Positions 21,027-31,430 of a DNA stretch of 64,000 nucleotides are shown here, one piece after another. Origin of the DNA: Acanthosepion esculentum (taxonomy: Eukaryota; Mollusca; Cephalopoda; Sepiida; Sepiidae). Each line of letters begins with the position of its first letter. Within the stretch, counting starts at the first letter, position 1. The notes under the pieces were generated by a model, which worked only from the letters and a program-made list of their open reading frames with translations, had not been told where the DNA came from and did no database searches. The stretch is from NCBI GenBank assembly GCA_964036315.1, contig OZ038496.1, forward strand, positions 11,563,035-11,627,034, in the 5' to 3' direction. The translations under genes and the position numbers were made by a program.

Positions 21027-21878
21027 TGTTATGGGAACTTACCCATAATAGTAATGGACTATTCCGTACCTAATAAATACTGCTCCTCTAGAGGAAGCAG
21101 CAGTCAGTTCTTGTCAGTCCTTTTTGGACGACTCGGCTAGACGGTCGATCTCTCTGCCTCTGAGGCAGAGAGTTCCCCTCCGCCTCTGGGAGGGAGGAAC
21201 CCGGACGAGGCTCCGCCGAAGGGCAGAGCCTCGTTCGGGGAGGTTGACCAACCCGATCCCGTTTATACGGGTTCTACGGGCAATTTTTTCCCGAGCCTAC
21301 GGGCTCGGAAAGCCCACATTAAACCGGCCTTGTGCCACATTTGACACACGTTGGCGTGTTAATGAACATCGTCAGTTCTTGTCAGTCCTTTTTGGACGAC
21401 TCGGCTAGACGATCGAATTCTCTGCCTCTGGGCACAGAGGAACCCGGACGAGGCTCTGCCCTTCGGCGGAGCCTCGTTCGGGGAGGTTGACCAACCCGAT
21501 ACCGTTTATACGGGTTCTACGGGCATTTTTTGGCCGAGCCTACGGGCTCGGTGACCCCACATTAAACCGTCCTTGTGCCGCATTCGACACACGTGGGCGT
21601 GTTGCTGAACATCGTGTGAGTCAGACACAGAGTCAGTGTGAGTCAGTCAGAGACAGAGTCGCGTCAGACGATTACTGTAAGACTTTGGAATAGTGATACT
21701 GGTCGAGACAACATAGTTCTCGCTAACCTAACCTGATTGTTATTACTAACACTTCTACTTCTTGTGTACATATTCTGTTTGTAATATATCTGTGTTATTC
21801 CATACCTGTGTTCGAGTTATTCTTCATTTGGTTCTACCTTGGACCATCACCGTGGTGCAATGAACCTGGGCCATAACA
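21027..21878 (+). mobile_element. Solo LTR, 852 bp, GC-rich core
   Basis: Begins TGTTATGG and ends CCATAACA (perfect 8-bp terminal inverted repeat) and is flanked by the 5-bp direct repeat ATTTT (21022-21026 and 21879-21883). These are hallmarks of an LTR left by recombination of a Ty3- or Bel-type retrotransposon. The last 140 bp (TTATTACTAACACTTCT, TATATCTGTGTTATTCCAT) resemble the end of the smaller solo LTR at 52456-52700, so they are related families. The core is far richer in G+C than its surroundings. No internal element follows. Confidence 0.9.
21103..21613 (+). repeat. GC-rich tandem duplication inside the LTR
   Basis: Two units, 21103-21370 (268 bp) and 21371-21613 (243 bp), both starting GTCAGTTCTTGTCAGTCC and ending GAACATC. 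Each contains several strong hairpins, including CCGAGCC / GGCTCGG closed by a TACG loop and CCCGT / ACGGG (first pair changed in unit 2). Unit 1 also has the 23-nt palindrome at 21153-21175 (11-bp arms). Frames across it (21124-21408, 21487-21693) are not known proteins. Confidence 0.9.
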
Positions 21879-21883
21879 ATTTT

Positions 21884-22378
21884 TAAAGGAATAAATATTC
21901 ATGTTCTTTTAAATTTTCATTGTTCGTTTTCTGTAGTTGCATTTAGCCTCGATCTCATTTCTGAACTGTTGGCAAAAGTGAATACCAGTGGCAACCAGTT
22001 TCGAAAATGCTCAACGCCGAATTTTAAAACCAGCCTGAAGAGGAATTCACACCGTCAAACGAAATACACCCAGCACTGCTACTGCTACAGCTACAGTAGA
22101 TGTGGTCCACAAACGACACTAATGAGTTATGGGACTTATACATGTGTGTTCTCAGTCTAAGAATAAATGGCGGATACTGCTTGCAGGAGTCTGGGATTCT
22201 TAGATCAAGAATTATGGATACTCAGAAATATTCTACTTAATGTATTACGCACTTGAGGAAAGGCATAAAACGCACCGGCCTAAACATTTTTATCAACGCA
22301 ACAAAGAGAATTAGTCAGAATTTACGGAATTATATAAAATGTGTTCCATAAGGAAAAACGATTATTTACGCTATTAAC
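21884..22378. other. No gene seen
   Basis: No recognised element. A 63-codon frame at 21969-22160 has no similarity I know. Confidence 0.5.
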
Positions 22379-23110
22379 AGGTTGCGATGAATGAAATGTA
22401 TAAATTACGCAAAAATTAAAATAACACTGGCATCATTTTAACAGATATATTTAGCAAAATTACACAAAAATATGTTGAAATATTAAACACTAAATTTTAT
22501 CCAAGAAAATCGCAATTGGCTTCAACCACGGCCGACAGACAACTTCGGAATCTCCTGCAACACTTTCGCGCGGTCTCTTTGTTTAAATTGGTGAATGCAG
22601 CCATAATCCTTGCTTTTAGTCCAACTTTGGTGTTACAAATACTTTTGCTGGTTTCTCGGTCAACTACCCCCTACACATAATAATGCTTGTGTGGCATAGT
22701 GTAGAATCCTCTTGCCAGATGTAGGCATCCGTGTTGAATCTGAGGCACTCACCAAATATTTTCAGAGTTCTTTACTTATCTGAACGATCTGAGTGATTTT
22801 TCCGAGATGCTGTACCTTCGTAATCACCATTAGACTCATCCAACTCTTTCCGAATCCTCTGCACAGTCCTGAGATCGACACCTAAACACTTTGAAATGTT
22901 TGTATTTAGAACTTCCGGTGCGAATGCAAAGTAGTACTGCATACCTTTTCAAAGGGTTCTGGCGGAGGAAATTTCGTCACGGTGCTCATTTTCTCTCTGA
23001 CGGTGCCCAACCGACCCTATTGTACTGTTCGGTCGACAAAATCAAAAAACAAACAACGCGTATGCGAGAAATAAAAAATATAGAATGGTGACAATTTACA
23101 CATCGCACCT
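22379..23110 (-). pseudogene. mariner-like element, internally deleted, with both ends
   Basis: Left end AGGTTGCGATGAATGAAA and right end reading inward AGGTGCGATGTGTAAATTG are the terminal repeats. The minus-strand coding sequence begins MSTVTKFPPPEPFEK (about 23000), followed after frame breaks by GVDLRTVQRIRKELDES, a helix-turn-helix segment. The C-terminal part (KAKIMAAFTNLNK-like) sits near the left end. At about 730 bp it is shorter than a full mariner of about 1.3 kb: the catalytic centre is deleted. Same family as 9643-10290 and the partial end at 58561. Confidence 0.82.
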
Positions 23111-23275
23111 CTATATTTCGACAATAGTCTTCATCTTTGTTGTTCTTATCACAACTTTTCGGCTGTTGTGACCTTCGGCCTTCTTCACGTGTACAACGAT
23201 CCGGGTAACCGACTTGGAATTCTGAATTGAACCCTTTATTTAATCTCCAGGGTAGACTGTTCTTGTTCCACTACT
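23110..23275 (+). repeat. Copy of the satellite-related dispersed element
   Basis: TTTCGGCTGTTGTGACC, GCCTTCTTCACG, then AACCCTTTATTTAATCTCC and GGTAGACTGTTC. The same order occurs at 37150-37280 and 44790-44900. Confidence 0.6.
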
Positions 23276-23569
23276 CATGTCTTGGTCTATCGTCTAGTTC
23301 TTATTTTTATGGATGACCTCTAATAAAGAAAGATAAAACAATGTACGGCATGTCTTCAGCAGCAACGAAAACATGACAGCCAGACACAACAGCAGCAACC
23401 TAATAAGCAGCCAAGGTTTGGTTTAAAGCTTTGTTTACTGCAGAAAATGGGTTAGTAGTTAAAGGCTGAGAGAATTGGAAATCCTACCGGGATTCAGCTT
23501 TGGCAGCCACAATCTTAACAACATAAGATAGATTACAGAGTACTGATAACAGACACAGAAAGAAATTAG

Positions 23570-24250
23570 AACAAATCTTTTACAGAAGGTAGCGAAGGAG
23601 AGCGAGAAGGGACTAAACTACAAGAAGGCAGAATGTATAGTCATCAGTAAAAGGATGAGGCCAAAATGCGATTTGCTGGTTGGGGAAAGTAAAATCAAGC
23701 AGGTGCAGAAGTTTAAATATCTGGGAAGTCTTTTGACAGAGGACGGTAAGTGCGACACTGAGATCCGTAAACGTATTGGAATGACGAAGGACGCATTCCA
23801 AAAGCTTGGTAACAAAGAAAAAAATAAAGAGCTCTTACGTGATACCTGTCCTCTTTAAAGCAGCGAATGTTGGACGGTCTCCTCAAAGATGAAGAAGAGA
23901 CTCGAGACGACGGAAATGTGATTCTACAGAAGGATGCGGAGGATATCATGCAACGAGCAAAGATGAGGTTTTGGAGAACATGCAAACAAGGAGGAAGCTT
24001 AAACTTAACATCTTGAAGAGGCAGCTGATTTTTCTGGGACACGTAATGAGAAAGGCGGGCCTAGAGAATGTGATACACACAGGTCGAATAGACGGACAGA
24101 GAAACAAGGGAAAGCAACGCCTGTCGGGCTTAAGCAAATGAAGGACAGAACGTTGTCTGGTAGATATAGCAAAAGGATGAAACTTTTTACGAGCTACAAT
24201 AGAGGGAAGTGGAGAACCGTGATCGCCTGCGTCCTGAAAGGAAACAACAT
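23570..24250 (+). pseudogene. LINE (family 1) RT C-terminal remnant
   Basis: The translation gives KAECIVISKRMRPKCDLLVG, then QVQKFKYLGSLLTEDGKC (the post-YADD strand) and EIRKRIGMTKDAFQKLGN. After a deletion come SSECWTVSSKMKKRLETTEM, FYRRMRRISC, then FLGHVMRKAGLENVIHTGRI and finally RGKWRTVIACVLKG. The block order matches 15737 and 52016. There are stops and several frameshifts. The upstream catalytic RT is absent. Confidence 0.82.
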
Positions 24251-24479
24251 AGAAAAAAAGAAAAGAAATGGTTGTAAGTTCAATTCTTGGGTCGGGCAGT
24301 GTCTACTTGCATTTAGTGGAAACTGTTGCGTTTATTTTCGCACTGATGTCCTTAGGAAAGACGTGAAGCTTTTCTTCCGCCTCTATGAGTTGAATGAGTG
24401 GTTAGAGTATGCTCTATAGATTTGGATGATAACCAATGTAAAAGAAGGAAAACTATCAATGCGCAAAGGTGGAAAAGCA

Positions 24480-25605
24480 ATACGGGACAACTTCATAATC
24501 CATAATAATAAGAACAATAGAATTCATAGCTAATAAAAGAAACGCCATCTTCGGAGGGTTTTGCTCATCTACGTCCTGAAAACAACATTTAAAGAATCGG
24601 TAAATTGCCGATATTTTAAGGATCTTCTTGAACACACGTCGTAATTTGAAAATGGCGATTATACACAATCAAATTGCAACTTAGGCAACATTATTTTAAA
24701 CTGAGAAAGATACCTCGATATTTGTAGAGTCATGTTTGGCTACATCATGAAAATGCAAGTTTAAAATAAATTCGTTGTTGCTGAGATAAAATACAGAATT
24801 TTAGGCTTTGAAACACACCTCGTAGTTGCCATATTGAGATTGTGTTCAATAAAATTGATATCTTAAATGGGATCATTTTAAACTGGGAAAAAAATCTGTC
24901 TGGAGTACTTAGATGAGGTATTGTAACTATTTGCACGATTTATATTATTCAGACTTTTGTCATCATCTTTATTATCATATTCCCGACGTTTCAGCCGTTG
25001 TACGTTCCGGACTTCTTCAGCTGATTTACTTTGGATTTTCGAACCAAAAATTCATTTTTTTATTAGAGAATATTATGATTCTTAGAGGAAGAATTTTTTA
25101 AAACACAATTTGTAGTAGGCACATTGCGACTATATTCAATAAAAATTATTCGTGAACGCCATGGTTTTAAAATTTTAAAATATGTGCAATCATTTCTAGA
25201 TAGTTCGTTGCAATACCCTTAGGTTAATCGGTACATGGTAATTATATTCAATAAAATTGCATCCTACATGAAAGGATTTTAAATTTGCAAAAATGCATAC
25301 AAATTGGTGGGGACATTTGGTAGCATATGTTTTCACAACGGCATTAAAAGTTTATTTTCTTTTAAGAATATTAGACTAAAAATTTGTTGAACTCTCGTCG
25401 TAGTTAGCAAGTAGCGACTATATTCTATGAAATTACAAGCCATGACTAACATAATAAAATAAAACCTGTCAGAGAAGTAGGAGTTGCCTAGGAGAACTAA
25501 ACTGGGAAAAATAAAGTGGGAAAAAATACTTCCAAATGTGGGAAGACACTTGGTAGCCTACCTCCTGACAAAAAAAGCATTTTGATAGAATTCGTTTTCT
25601 AAAGC
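24480..25605. repeat. Degenerate tandem repeat, about 160-190 bp units
   Basis: Blocks like CGTAGTTGCCATATTGAGAT followed by TTCAATAAAATT recur at about 24637, 24821, 25110, 25225 and 25399, and TAGCCTACCTCCTGA-type blocks at about 24568 and 25553. A satellite-related fragment interrupts it at 24930-25035 (TTTCAGCCGTTGTACG, GACTTCTTCAGCTGA). Confidence 0.5.
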
Positions 25606-25729
25606 ATGTGGGTTAGTAGTTAAAATAGTTGATTTGTGAATTTTATGATATAGTAGTTCAATTTCTTGGTCAGGCAAAGTGTACTTGCCCTCGGTGGACG
25701 ACACGGACGACAACTGTTTTTAAGCTTTT

Positions 25730-26215
25730 CACCCCAGGCATGGCTAGGGGTTACAGAGTATTTGGAGCGAGAGCAGATAGAGAAAAGGATGTGGAGAAGG
25801 GTAGAGGATAGATCAAGGTAACTGGAGATGTCGATTGACGTTACACTTGAATATTTGGAGATTATATTTGTCAGGGAAACAGGAATGAGGCAGGGAGTTC
25901 CATAGGCGTGAGGTGCGAGATATGAAGCTATTAGAGTAGAAGAGACGTCTACATTTAACAGTTTCAACAGTGAAAGGGTGGGAACGGGATGCCAGCCTTG
26001 TAGGTCGCTTGAATTCATGGAGCCTGGGAACCAGCGATAGCAGCTGATCGGAGCAATTAGCATGGAATGTATTTATAAAAGAGACAGAGAGAGACTGCAG
26101 ACGAGAAGCCAGATCAGGGCCAATTACATTGCATACCCGTTTCTGGGTCTTATCAAGAACCTTGAGGCAAACAGAAGGGGCTCCAGACCATATATGGCAG
26201 CAATGCCTGAAGATT
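25730..26215 (-). pseudogene. LINE (family 2) C-terminal remnant
   Basis: Minus-strand blocks: FRHCCHIWSGAPSVCLKVLD, KTQKRVCNVIGPDLASRLQS, then a segment reading YRWFPGSMNSSDLQGWHPVP in one frame and, after a shift, FTVETVKC-type sequence and SRTSRLWNSLP-type C-terminus. Related to 16930-17319, 20180-20905, 56034-56415 and 60055-60620. Ends at the left in a HPRQG-type segment near the former poly(A) side. Confidence 0.78.
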
Positions 26216-27358
26216 AGTAAATAAATTGTCGAAACTTTATAACAACAACGAAGACAATAGTCCGAATATAATTTTCTTCAATCAAAATATTCTCTTCTCA
26301 TTCACTATGGACTTATTCAATCCTACAAAGACAGAATTTCAATTATTCCTTTTTCCATTGAGAAAGTAATATGTCCACCGAATAGCTCTTTACATGGCCC
26401 TAAATATTTGACTGAGGACAAGAAGAGTAATATGAAGCGTTCAATAAAGTATGGGGTAAAATTCAGTGCTGGATGGATTCCTTTGTGGTAAGCAGGACAG
26501 AAGTACAACGATCAAACTTGATTGGAAAACAAAAAGCGTTCCAGCCAGATTTGATATTCAAATATTTAAATGCAGTTGTCAGTGTTATCTTCTGTTTGAT
26601 AATTCTAATTAAATTCCTAATGAGTTCACACCCAATAAGCACCTTGCGTCTTAGAGGCTTTTTACCTTGCTTGGGGCGAAGTGTTTAAAAAGAAACAAGT
26701 CTCCAGCCTTACCTGGCACGCATTATATATTCACGCAGAAAAATAAATCTTCAGAAAAATTTCAACAGATGTTTTGACTTCTCCTTCGCATCCAGCTCTT
26801 AAGTAGGTCGTCACCGGTCATTATACGAATTTATTCATCAGTATTTTTTTTTAACCGCATTTAAATCCAAAGTATTGCGTCATACTGTCGTTTCCTTCTA
26901 GAGAATAGCTTTTAAAATATTTGAAATGCTTCCATTCGATGTCCTGAAGACAGCTCGTACTTCTCTGACTGGTTTTATTTTATTATCTTTCGCCACAGCC
27001 TTCAAATGTTTAGCAATGATTGATAGTTTCAGCTAACCTCTCTTCTAATTGTCGACACTGTAATATTCAGCTGTGAATATTCAAATAGAAATCTTACACT
27101 TCATTTCCTGACAGTATTCTCTCAAAATGAGATGTTTATATTCTTCGCACTTGCACCTTTATCGTCTAACATGGCGTCATAAATGTATAAAACACCAAGA
27201 TCCTGTGTTGAATATATTTCTCTGTGTATTTAAAGGATATAGTAAAAATAAAGTGCATGAAATAAAATTACAAAATGGTGAAAATGCATATGAATTAGGA
27301 ATTTCCATATTGCAAAAACTCTTATAAAATCACTATATTTATATCAAGTTATGTATGG
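26216..27358. other. Mostly unassigned, with a LINE 3' fragment
   Basis: 26515-26690 on the plus strand matches the family 2 LINE tail of 20400-20640 (TTCAAATATTTAAATGCA and CTTGCGTCTTAGAGGC). The rest holds no recognised feature. The frame at 27127-27327 has no known domain. Confidence 0.5.
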
Positions 27359-27607
27359 AGGCGCAGTTATGTAATGGATAATGTCTCAGAATGAGAAATC
27401 TGAGGGCGGGGTTTGAATTCTAGTCAATCTTTGATACATTCATTTATGTTCAAATACTTTTGGCAAATGTATCACTTTTCCGTGTAGCTATGTATAAATA
27501 GCATGATGAGCAGGAGCCTATATCTTTGGTTGGGAACTACTCTAGGAGAAATAAACTTTGAATTCAAAAGAACCTTGATCGGCTAGCCTTCATCTGGCTA
27601 TCTTGCT
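27359..27607 (+). mobile_element. tRNA-derived SINE, diverged
   Basis: GTAATGGATAATGTCTCAG and GGGTTTGAATTCTAGTC correspond to the A and B boxes of family 1. Linker CATTCATTTATGTTCAAATA. Ends near CAAGAGGCACC, immediately before the satellite array. Confidence 0.72.
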
Positions 27608-28014
27608 CAAGAGGCACCAATATTGCTACTATCATCATCTTTGTCGCCATATTTATCACAATGTTTCGACCTTTCAGTATCTTTCTTTATTTCGGAGATG
27701 AGGTATTATGTACACTATTTACATTATTCGGACTATTGTCCTCATTTCTGTCGCCATATTTATTAGAACGTTTCGGCATTTAAGTATCTGTCTGTATTTC
27801 TGAGATGAGATATTATGTACACTATTTACATTATTCGGACTATTGTCCTCATCTTTCTCGTCATATATATTACAACGTTTCGGCTTTTCAGTATCTGTCT
27901 ATATTTCTGTAATGAGGTATTATGTACAATATTTACATTATTCGGACTATTGTCCTCATCTTTGTCACCATATTTATTACAACGCTTTGGCCTTTCAGTA
28001 TCTGTCTATATTTC
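27608..28014 (+). repeat. 107-bp satellite array, about 4 units
   Basis: Units at 107-108 bp spacing (GTATTATG at 27703, 27810, 27918) containing TACACTATTTACATTATTCG, GGACTATTGTCCTC, ACAACGTTTCGGCC and CAGTATCTGTCTATATTTCT. A second array is at 36640-37165. Apparent frames are shared by chance between units. Confidence 0.92.
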
Positions 28015-28301
28015 TGTTGAGTCTTGACTCAATGTTGAATCTCGCCTATTGCATGGGATAATAATGCACTACAAAATGTACTTAGAACAAGAATGTATTA
28101 TAACAAGAAAGTGTACACAATAAGTACATATAGTATTTCTGTATATTCTGGGAAGACGTTCCTGGAGAATGTGTTGACTAGTCGCAGTCGATCAGAGTCT
28201 CTAGTTGGATCTCGTGATTCTCAACCCTTCTCTTCCGGTATCAACCATTATTTATATAGTTGGTAGTCACCTATGCAGATTAGGTGGATCCCACCACAAC
28301 A
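28015..28301 (-). mobile_element. Solo LTR, 287 bp
   Basis: Reverse-strand LTR beginning TGTTGTGGTGGGATCCACC and ending GAGTCAAGACTCAACA. It is flanked by the 5-bp duplication ATTTC (28010-28014 and 28302-28306). It is a close match to 51210-51505. It lies exactly where the satellite changes orientation. Confidence 0.93.
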
Positions 28302-28435
28302 ATTTCTGAGACAGATACTGAAAGGACGTAACGTCGTAATAAATATGGCGACAAAGATTAGGACAATAGTCCGAATAATGTAAATAGTGTACATAATACC
28401 TCATCTCAGAAATATAGACAGATACTTCTAGGGCT
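28302..28435 (-). repeat. 107-bp satellite, one inverted unit
   Basis: Reverse-complement satellite: ACAGATACTGAAAGG, GGACAATAGTCCG, TACATAATACCTCATCTC. Removing the LTR places it head to head with the array at 27608-28014. Confidence 0.88.
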
Positions 28436-28939
28436 AGGTTAGGGGAGTCGTGATAGTGAGTTATGTATATTTTGGATGTATGTAAAATCAGATCAAAAAA
28501 ATGCATTCACAGATAACAGCATCAATTTCCCAACTGTCTCGTATCATGGATGACATCAAATGCATGTTGTTTTTAGGGTCTTCATTCAAACTGCCGACTG
28601 TTGATCGGATATGAAATATATTTTCAATATAAAAACGACACATTCAGGAATTAAACCGAGAGTACAGCTTCCAGAGGGAGAACTCAGATCAACAACAACG
28701 ATATCCCTCGGGAGAGTTCGTCCCACTTCTTTGTTTGCTCCTCGTATCGTTGAAAAAGGACAAAGGCGGGTTCGAAAAAACAGACTTCAAAATCTTTCTC
28801 TTCGACATTGAGTTTAGTCAAAAGGTTAATATATAATAAATATCTTCAGTTTTATTGCCAATATTGTTATAATTTTCTCAGCAGTTTATTCTTCGAATTT
28901 TATTAACCTGCCTATAAAATATATAGTATTTTATAGTAA
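28436..28939. other. No gene seen
   Basis: Unassigned. The 66-codon frame at 28611-28811 has no recognised domain. Confidence 0.5.
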
Positions 28940-29470
28940 TATATAAGTGCGATACACAATTTCAGATAATAAAATATATTTGTATAAAGACAATATGAAT
29001 AAAGAGAAAAAGAAAACATTTATTTACCAATGTGTTTCGTTCCTTGAGGGATTTTATCAAGGTGTATATATGGATTTTTTAAAATTTTCAATAAAGAGAA
29101 GTAAATTAGTGTAAAAAAACAGTTAAGTTTTCAATTTTATTTTAAAATTACGAACATACTAAATTATTCTTGAACTTAATGGAAACTATGGAGAACACTA
29201 AGTGATACAATTGAATGCGTAATAATCGAAAGTAATTAAATGTTGTTTACTCGAAATTTACTTATTTGTTTTCTAGTATTTATTTTTTAATTATTCATTA
29301 TCTTATCATAATTTTATAAATTATGTTTCCGTTTATTTATTTTAAATAATAAAAGATTATTTCACAATTTTTATAATTTTGCATGGGCAAGTACATTGGT
29401 TAGTGAAAGGCTTAATTGTTTCTTCCAAAAACGAAAAGCAATGGTAAATATTTTTCTTTTGTATTTAGTA
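28940..29470 (-). repeat. Dispersed repeat, about 530 bp, copy 1
   Basis: Reverse complement of 58047-58560 along its full length (for example CAAGTACATTGGTTAGTG and CCTTGAGGGATTTTATCAAG). Both copies end in the same CA/TG then TA microsatellite (29469-29554 here). It contains GGAACGAAACACATTGG on its minus strand, reminiscent of a decayed hammerhead core. Confidence 0.88.
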
Positions 29471-29510
29471 CACACACACACACACACATACACACACACC
29501 CACACACACA

Positions 29511-29554
<44 letters not shown>
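29469..29554. repeat. (CA)n(TA)n microsatellite
   Basis: CA with occasional interruptions followed by TA. The mirror-image counterpart is at 57873-58047. Confidence 0.95.
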
Positions 29555-29558
<4 letters not shown>

Positions 29559-29588
29559 AGCAAATGTGTGGATGTAGATCCGACGGTA

Positions 29589-30055
29589 TGATGAAAATGT
29601 GGAAAAGACAAAGCAAAATCCGAATATGTGTGTTTACTGTTTTTATTTTGTTTTTGTTATTCTGTCGACGTCAGATGTTTCGGTCAAATAGACCTTCTTC
29701 AGGACATGGTTAATGGAAACATATTTATATTAGATTTAATTTAGATGAATAGACGATATATACAGCACAGTACAGAAACAGAAAAAAACAGAAAAACTGA
29801 AATTCTAAAGTCAGAGTATTCTTTCTTGGAGTCGGATACGCTGGCGTATTTATAAATTTCTGTTTCTGACCAGTCCTGTATATATCGTCTCTTCATCTAA
29901 CTTAAATCTAATATAAATATGTCTCCATTAACCATGTCCTGAAGAAGGTCTATTTGACCGAAACGTCTGACGTCGACAGAATAACAAAAACAAAAACAAA
30001 ATAAAAACAGTAAACTCACATATTCGGATTTGCTTTGTCTTTTCCACATTTTCAT

Positions 30056-30058
<3 letters not shown>
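29589..30058. repeat. Large inverted repeat with 175-181 bp arms
   Basis: Left arm 29589-29763 and right arm 29878-30058 are reverse complements with few differences, around a 114-bp loop. Each arm carries a hammerhead-like core. The right arm runs into (TA)n at 30060-30126. Frames at 29396-29713 and 29928-30176 both end in the same residues because of the symmetry. Confidence 0.92.
29935..29978 (+). ncRNA. Hammerhead-ribozyme-like motif
   Basis: CTGAAGA (29939-29945), one extra A (29946), stem II GGTC / GACC (29947-29950, 29956-29959) with a 5-nt loop, GAAA (29960-29963), stem III CGT / ACG (29964-29966, 29970-29972) with loop CTG, TC (29973-29974), and stem I TGTC / GACA (29935-29938, 29975-29978). 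All three helices and every core base fit a type I hammerhead except the inserted A. The mirror copy (about 29672-29715, minus) has one stem III mismatch. Confidence 0.6.

Positions 30059-30059
<1 letters not shown>

Positions 30060-30126
<67 letters not shown>
30060..30126. repeat. (TA)n microsatellite
   Basis: Uninterrupted TA. Confidence 0.97.
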
Positions 30127-30129
<3 letters not shown>

Positions 30130-30160
30130 ATGATGAAATATGGTAATGCGTATGGAATTT

Positions 30161-30393
30161 CCAGGGGGATATCCAAGATTTCCGGGGAGAGTTCTATGTC
30201 AAAAGACAGTAAAATTATTATTAACTAAAGAATATTAAACACTTAAAGACCCATAGGTAATATTTTTTTATTTCATGAGAGCTCTAAAAACCTAGGTCTC
30301 AAACTTCAAGAAATGCAAACTATTTGTTTGAAAGTCTTGAAGATTGAGAGCTGCTTTTTTTTTTCTCCCCTGAAATCTTGGATATCCCCCTGG
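30161..30393. mobile_element. MITE-like element with 30-bp inverted ends
   Basis: 30161-30190 and 30364-30393 are reverse complements with one mismatch (CCAGGGGGATATCCAAGA at each end). An inner hairpin pairs 30298-30311 with 30335-30348. No clear target duplication, so it could instead be a palindromic rearrangement. Confidence 0.6.
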
Positions 30394-30404
30394 TCTTTGT
30401 TGCC

Positions 30405-30485
30405 GACACATGGCCCAGTTTATAAAAGCGTTGGTTTCATCCAGTGGCATAACCCAAAGATTTGTGAGTTCAATACCTGACATTG
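30405..30485 (+). mobile_element. tRNA-like SINE head, weak
   Basis: GGCCCAGTTTATAAAAGCG and GTGAGTTCAATACCTGAC are at A- and B-box positions. Pairing of the arms is poor. Confidence 0.35.
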
Positions 30486-30744
30486 ATGGAAAAAAAAAGT
30501 TAAAGGGAGATAACTGAGGCATCCGGAAGAGGTATGTCACCTGAAACTAGAGTAATCTACCCACAAAGTCAGAACAATATAAATAATTAAAGTACCTCAT
30601 CTCAAAAATGTAGACAGATAGCAAATATGTAGTTTATTATATATAAAATATGTTCCTTCTAAAATCATTTCTTTTAAACATGTACATGATCGACTGCTTG
30701 CTGATTTTCTTTGTCTCTTGCTAACAATGTTTCCGACTAAGTTC

Positions 30745-31430
30745 CGTAAAGAAGATTTGATTTGTGCGTTTTATGACATCTCAAACTCATTGGGTTATTT
30801 AATGCCGACAACTTTTTTTTCCTGTTAATATTTTTTTTCTGTCAAAAATCTATTTCTGCTAATATTTTTATACTCAAAAATGTATTCCTGGTAATATTTT
30901 TTTTCAAAAATGTATTGCTGGTAATAGTTTTTTTTCTTCAAAATTGATTTCTGGTAACAATTCTTTTGCGATTAAAAGCCCATTTTTACGCTTTTATAAT
31001 GATTTTTACGTCAGTTTCAGGGTCAAAACTTTGCCCATAGCCAGGAACCTAACTGGTGCTACCACACCGGGTCAAGGAGGATCTGGGAATACCAGCAATT
31101 AAGAGGAGGTTTCACGCTCCTCAAAACCTCCTGGTTAGATGCATTGCTGTTGGACGTAGTTTATCGTCTTACCCAGGACGCGGATGTAGTTTATCGTCAT
31201 ATCCAGGACCCGGATATAGTCTCAGTTTCAGAGTTAACTATATGCCTATAGCTGGGACCCTAACAGGTGCTACCACCCCGGGTCAGGGTGGACCTGGGAA
31301 AACCAGCATTTAAGAGGTCGTTCTACGCTCCTCAAAACCTCCTGATCAGAGGCCTTGCTGTTGGACGTAGTTTATCGTCTTACCCAGGACACGGATGCAG
31401 TTTATCGTCATATCCATGAGAGTAGGGAAT
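30745..31430 (+). repeat. Dispersed element related to 4046-4710 and 63885-end
   Basis: Starts with CATTGGGTTATTTAATGCCG, continues with four T-rich units (AATGTATTGCTGGTAATA type), then CCCATAGCCAGGAACC, GTGCTACCACACCGGGTC, and two rounds of the 30-bp unit (GTAGTTTATCGTCTTACCC). The terminal part from about 31015 to 31200 is duplicated at 31220-31410. Confidence 0.82.

Noticed and set aside
21124..21693. Two arginine-rich frames in the GC-rich LTR
   Set aside because: The repeats differ by indels that are not codon multiples and by an inverted segment, which indicates RNA or DNA structure rather than protein selection.
25620..26063. 147-residue frame on the minus strand as a host protein
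   Set aside because: It is a shifted frame across a family 2 LINE remnant; LINE blocks are found in the adjacent frames.
29033..29062. Active hammerhead in the 0.5-kb repeat
   Set aside because: Core reads CTTGATAAAA rather than CTGANGA and stem III does not close; kept only as a weak variant in the motif finding.
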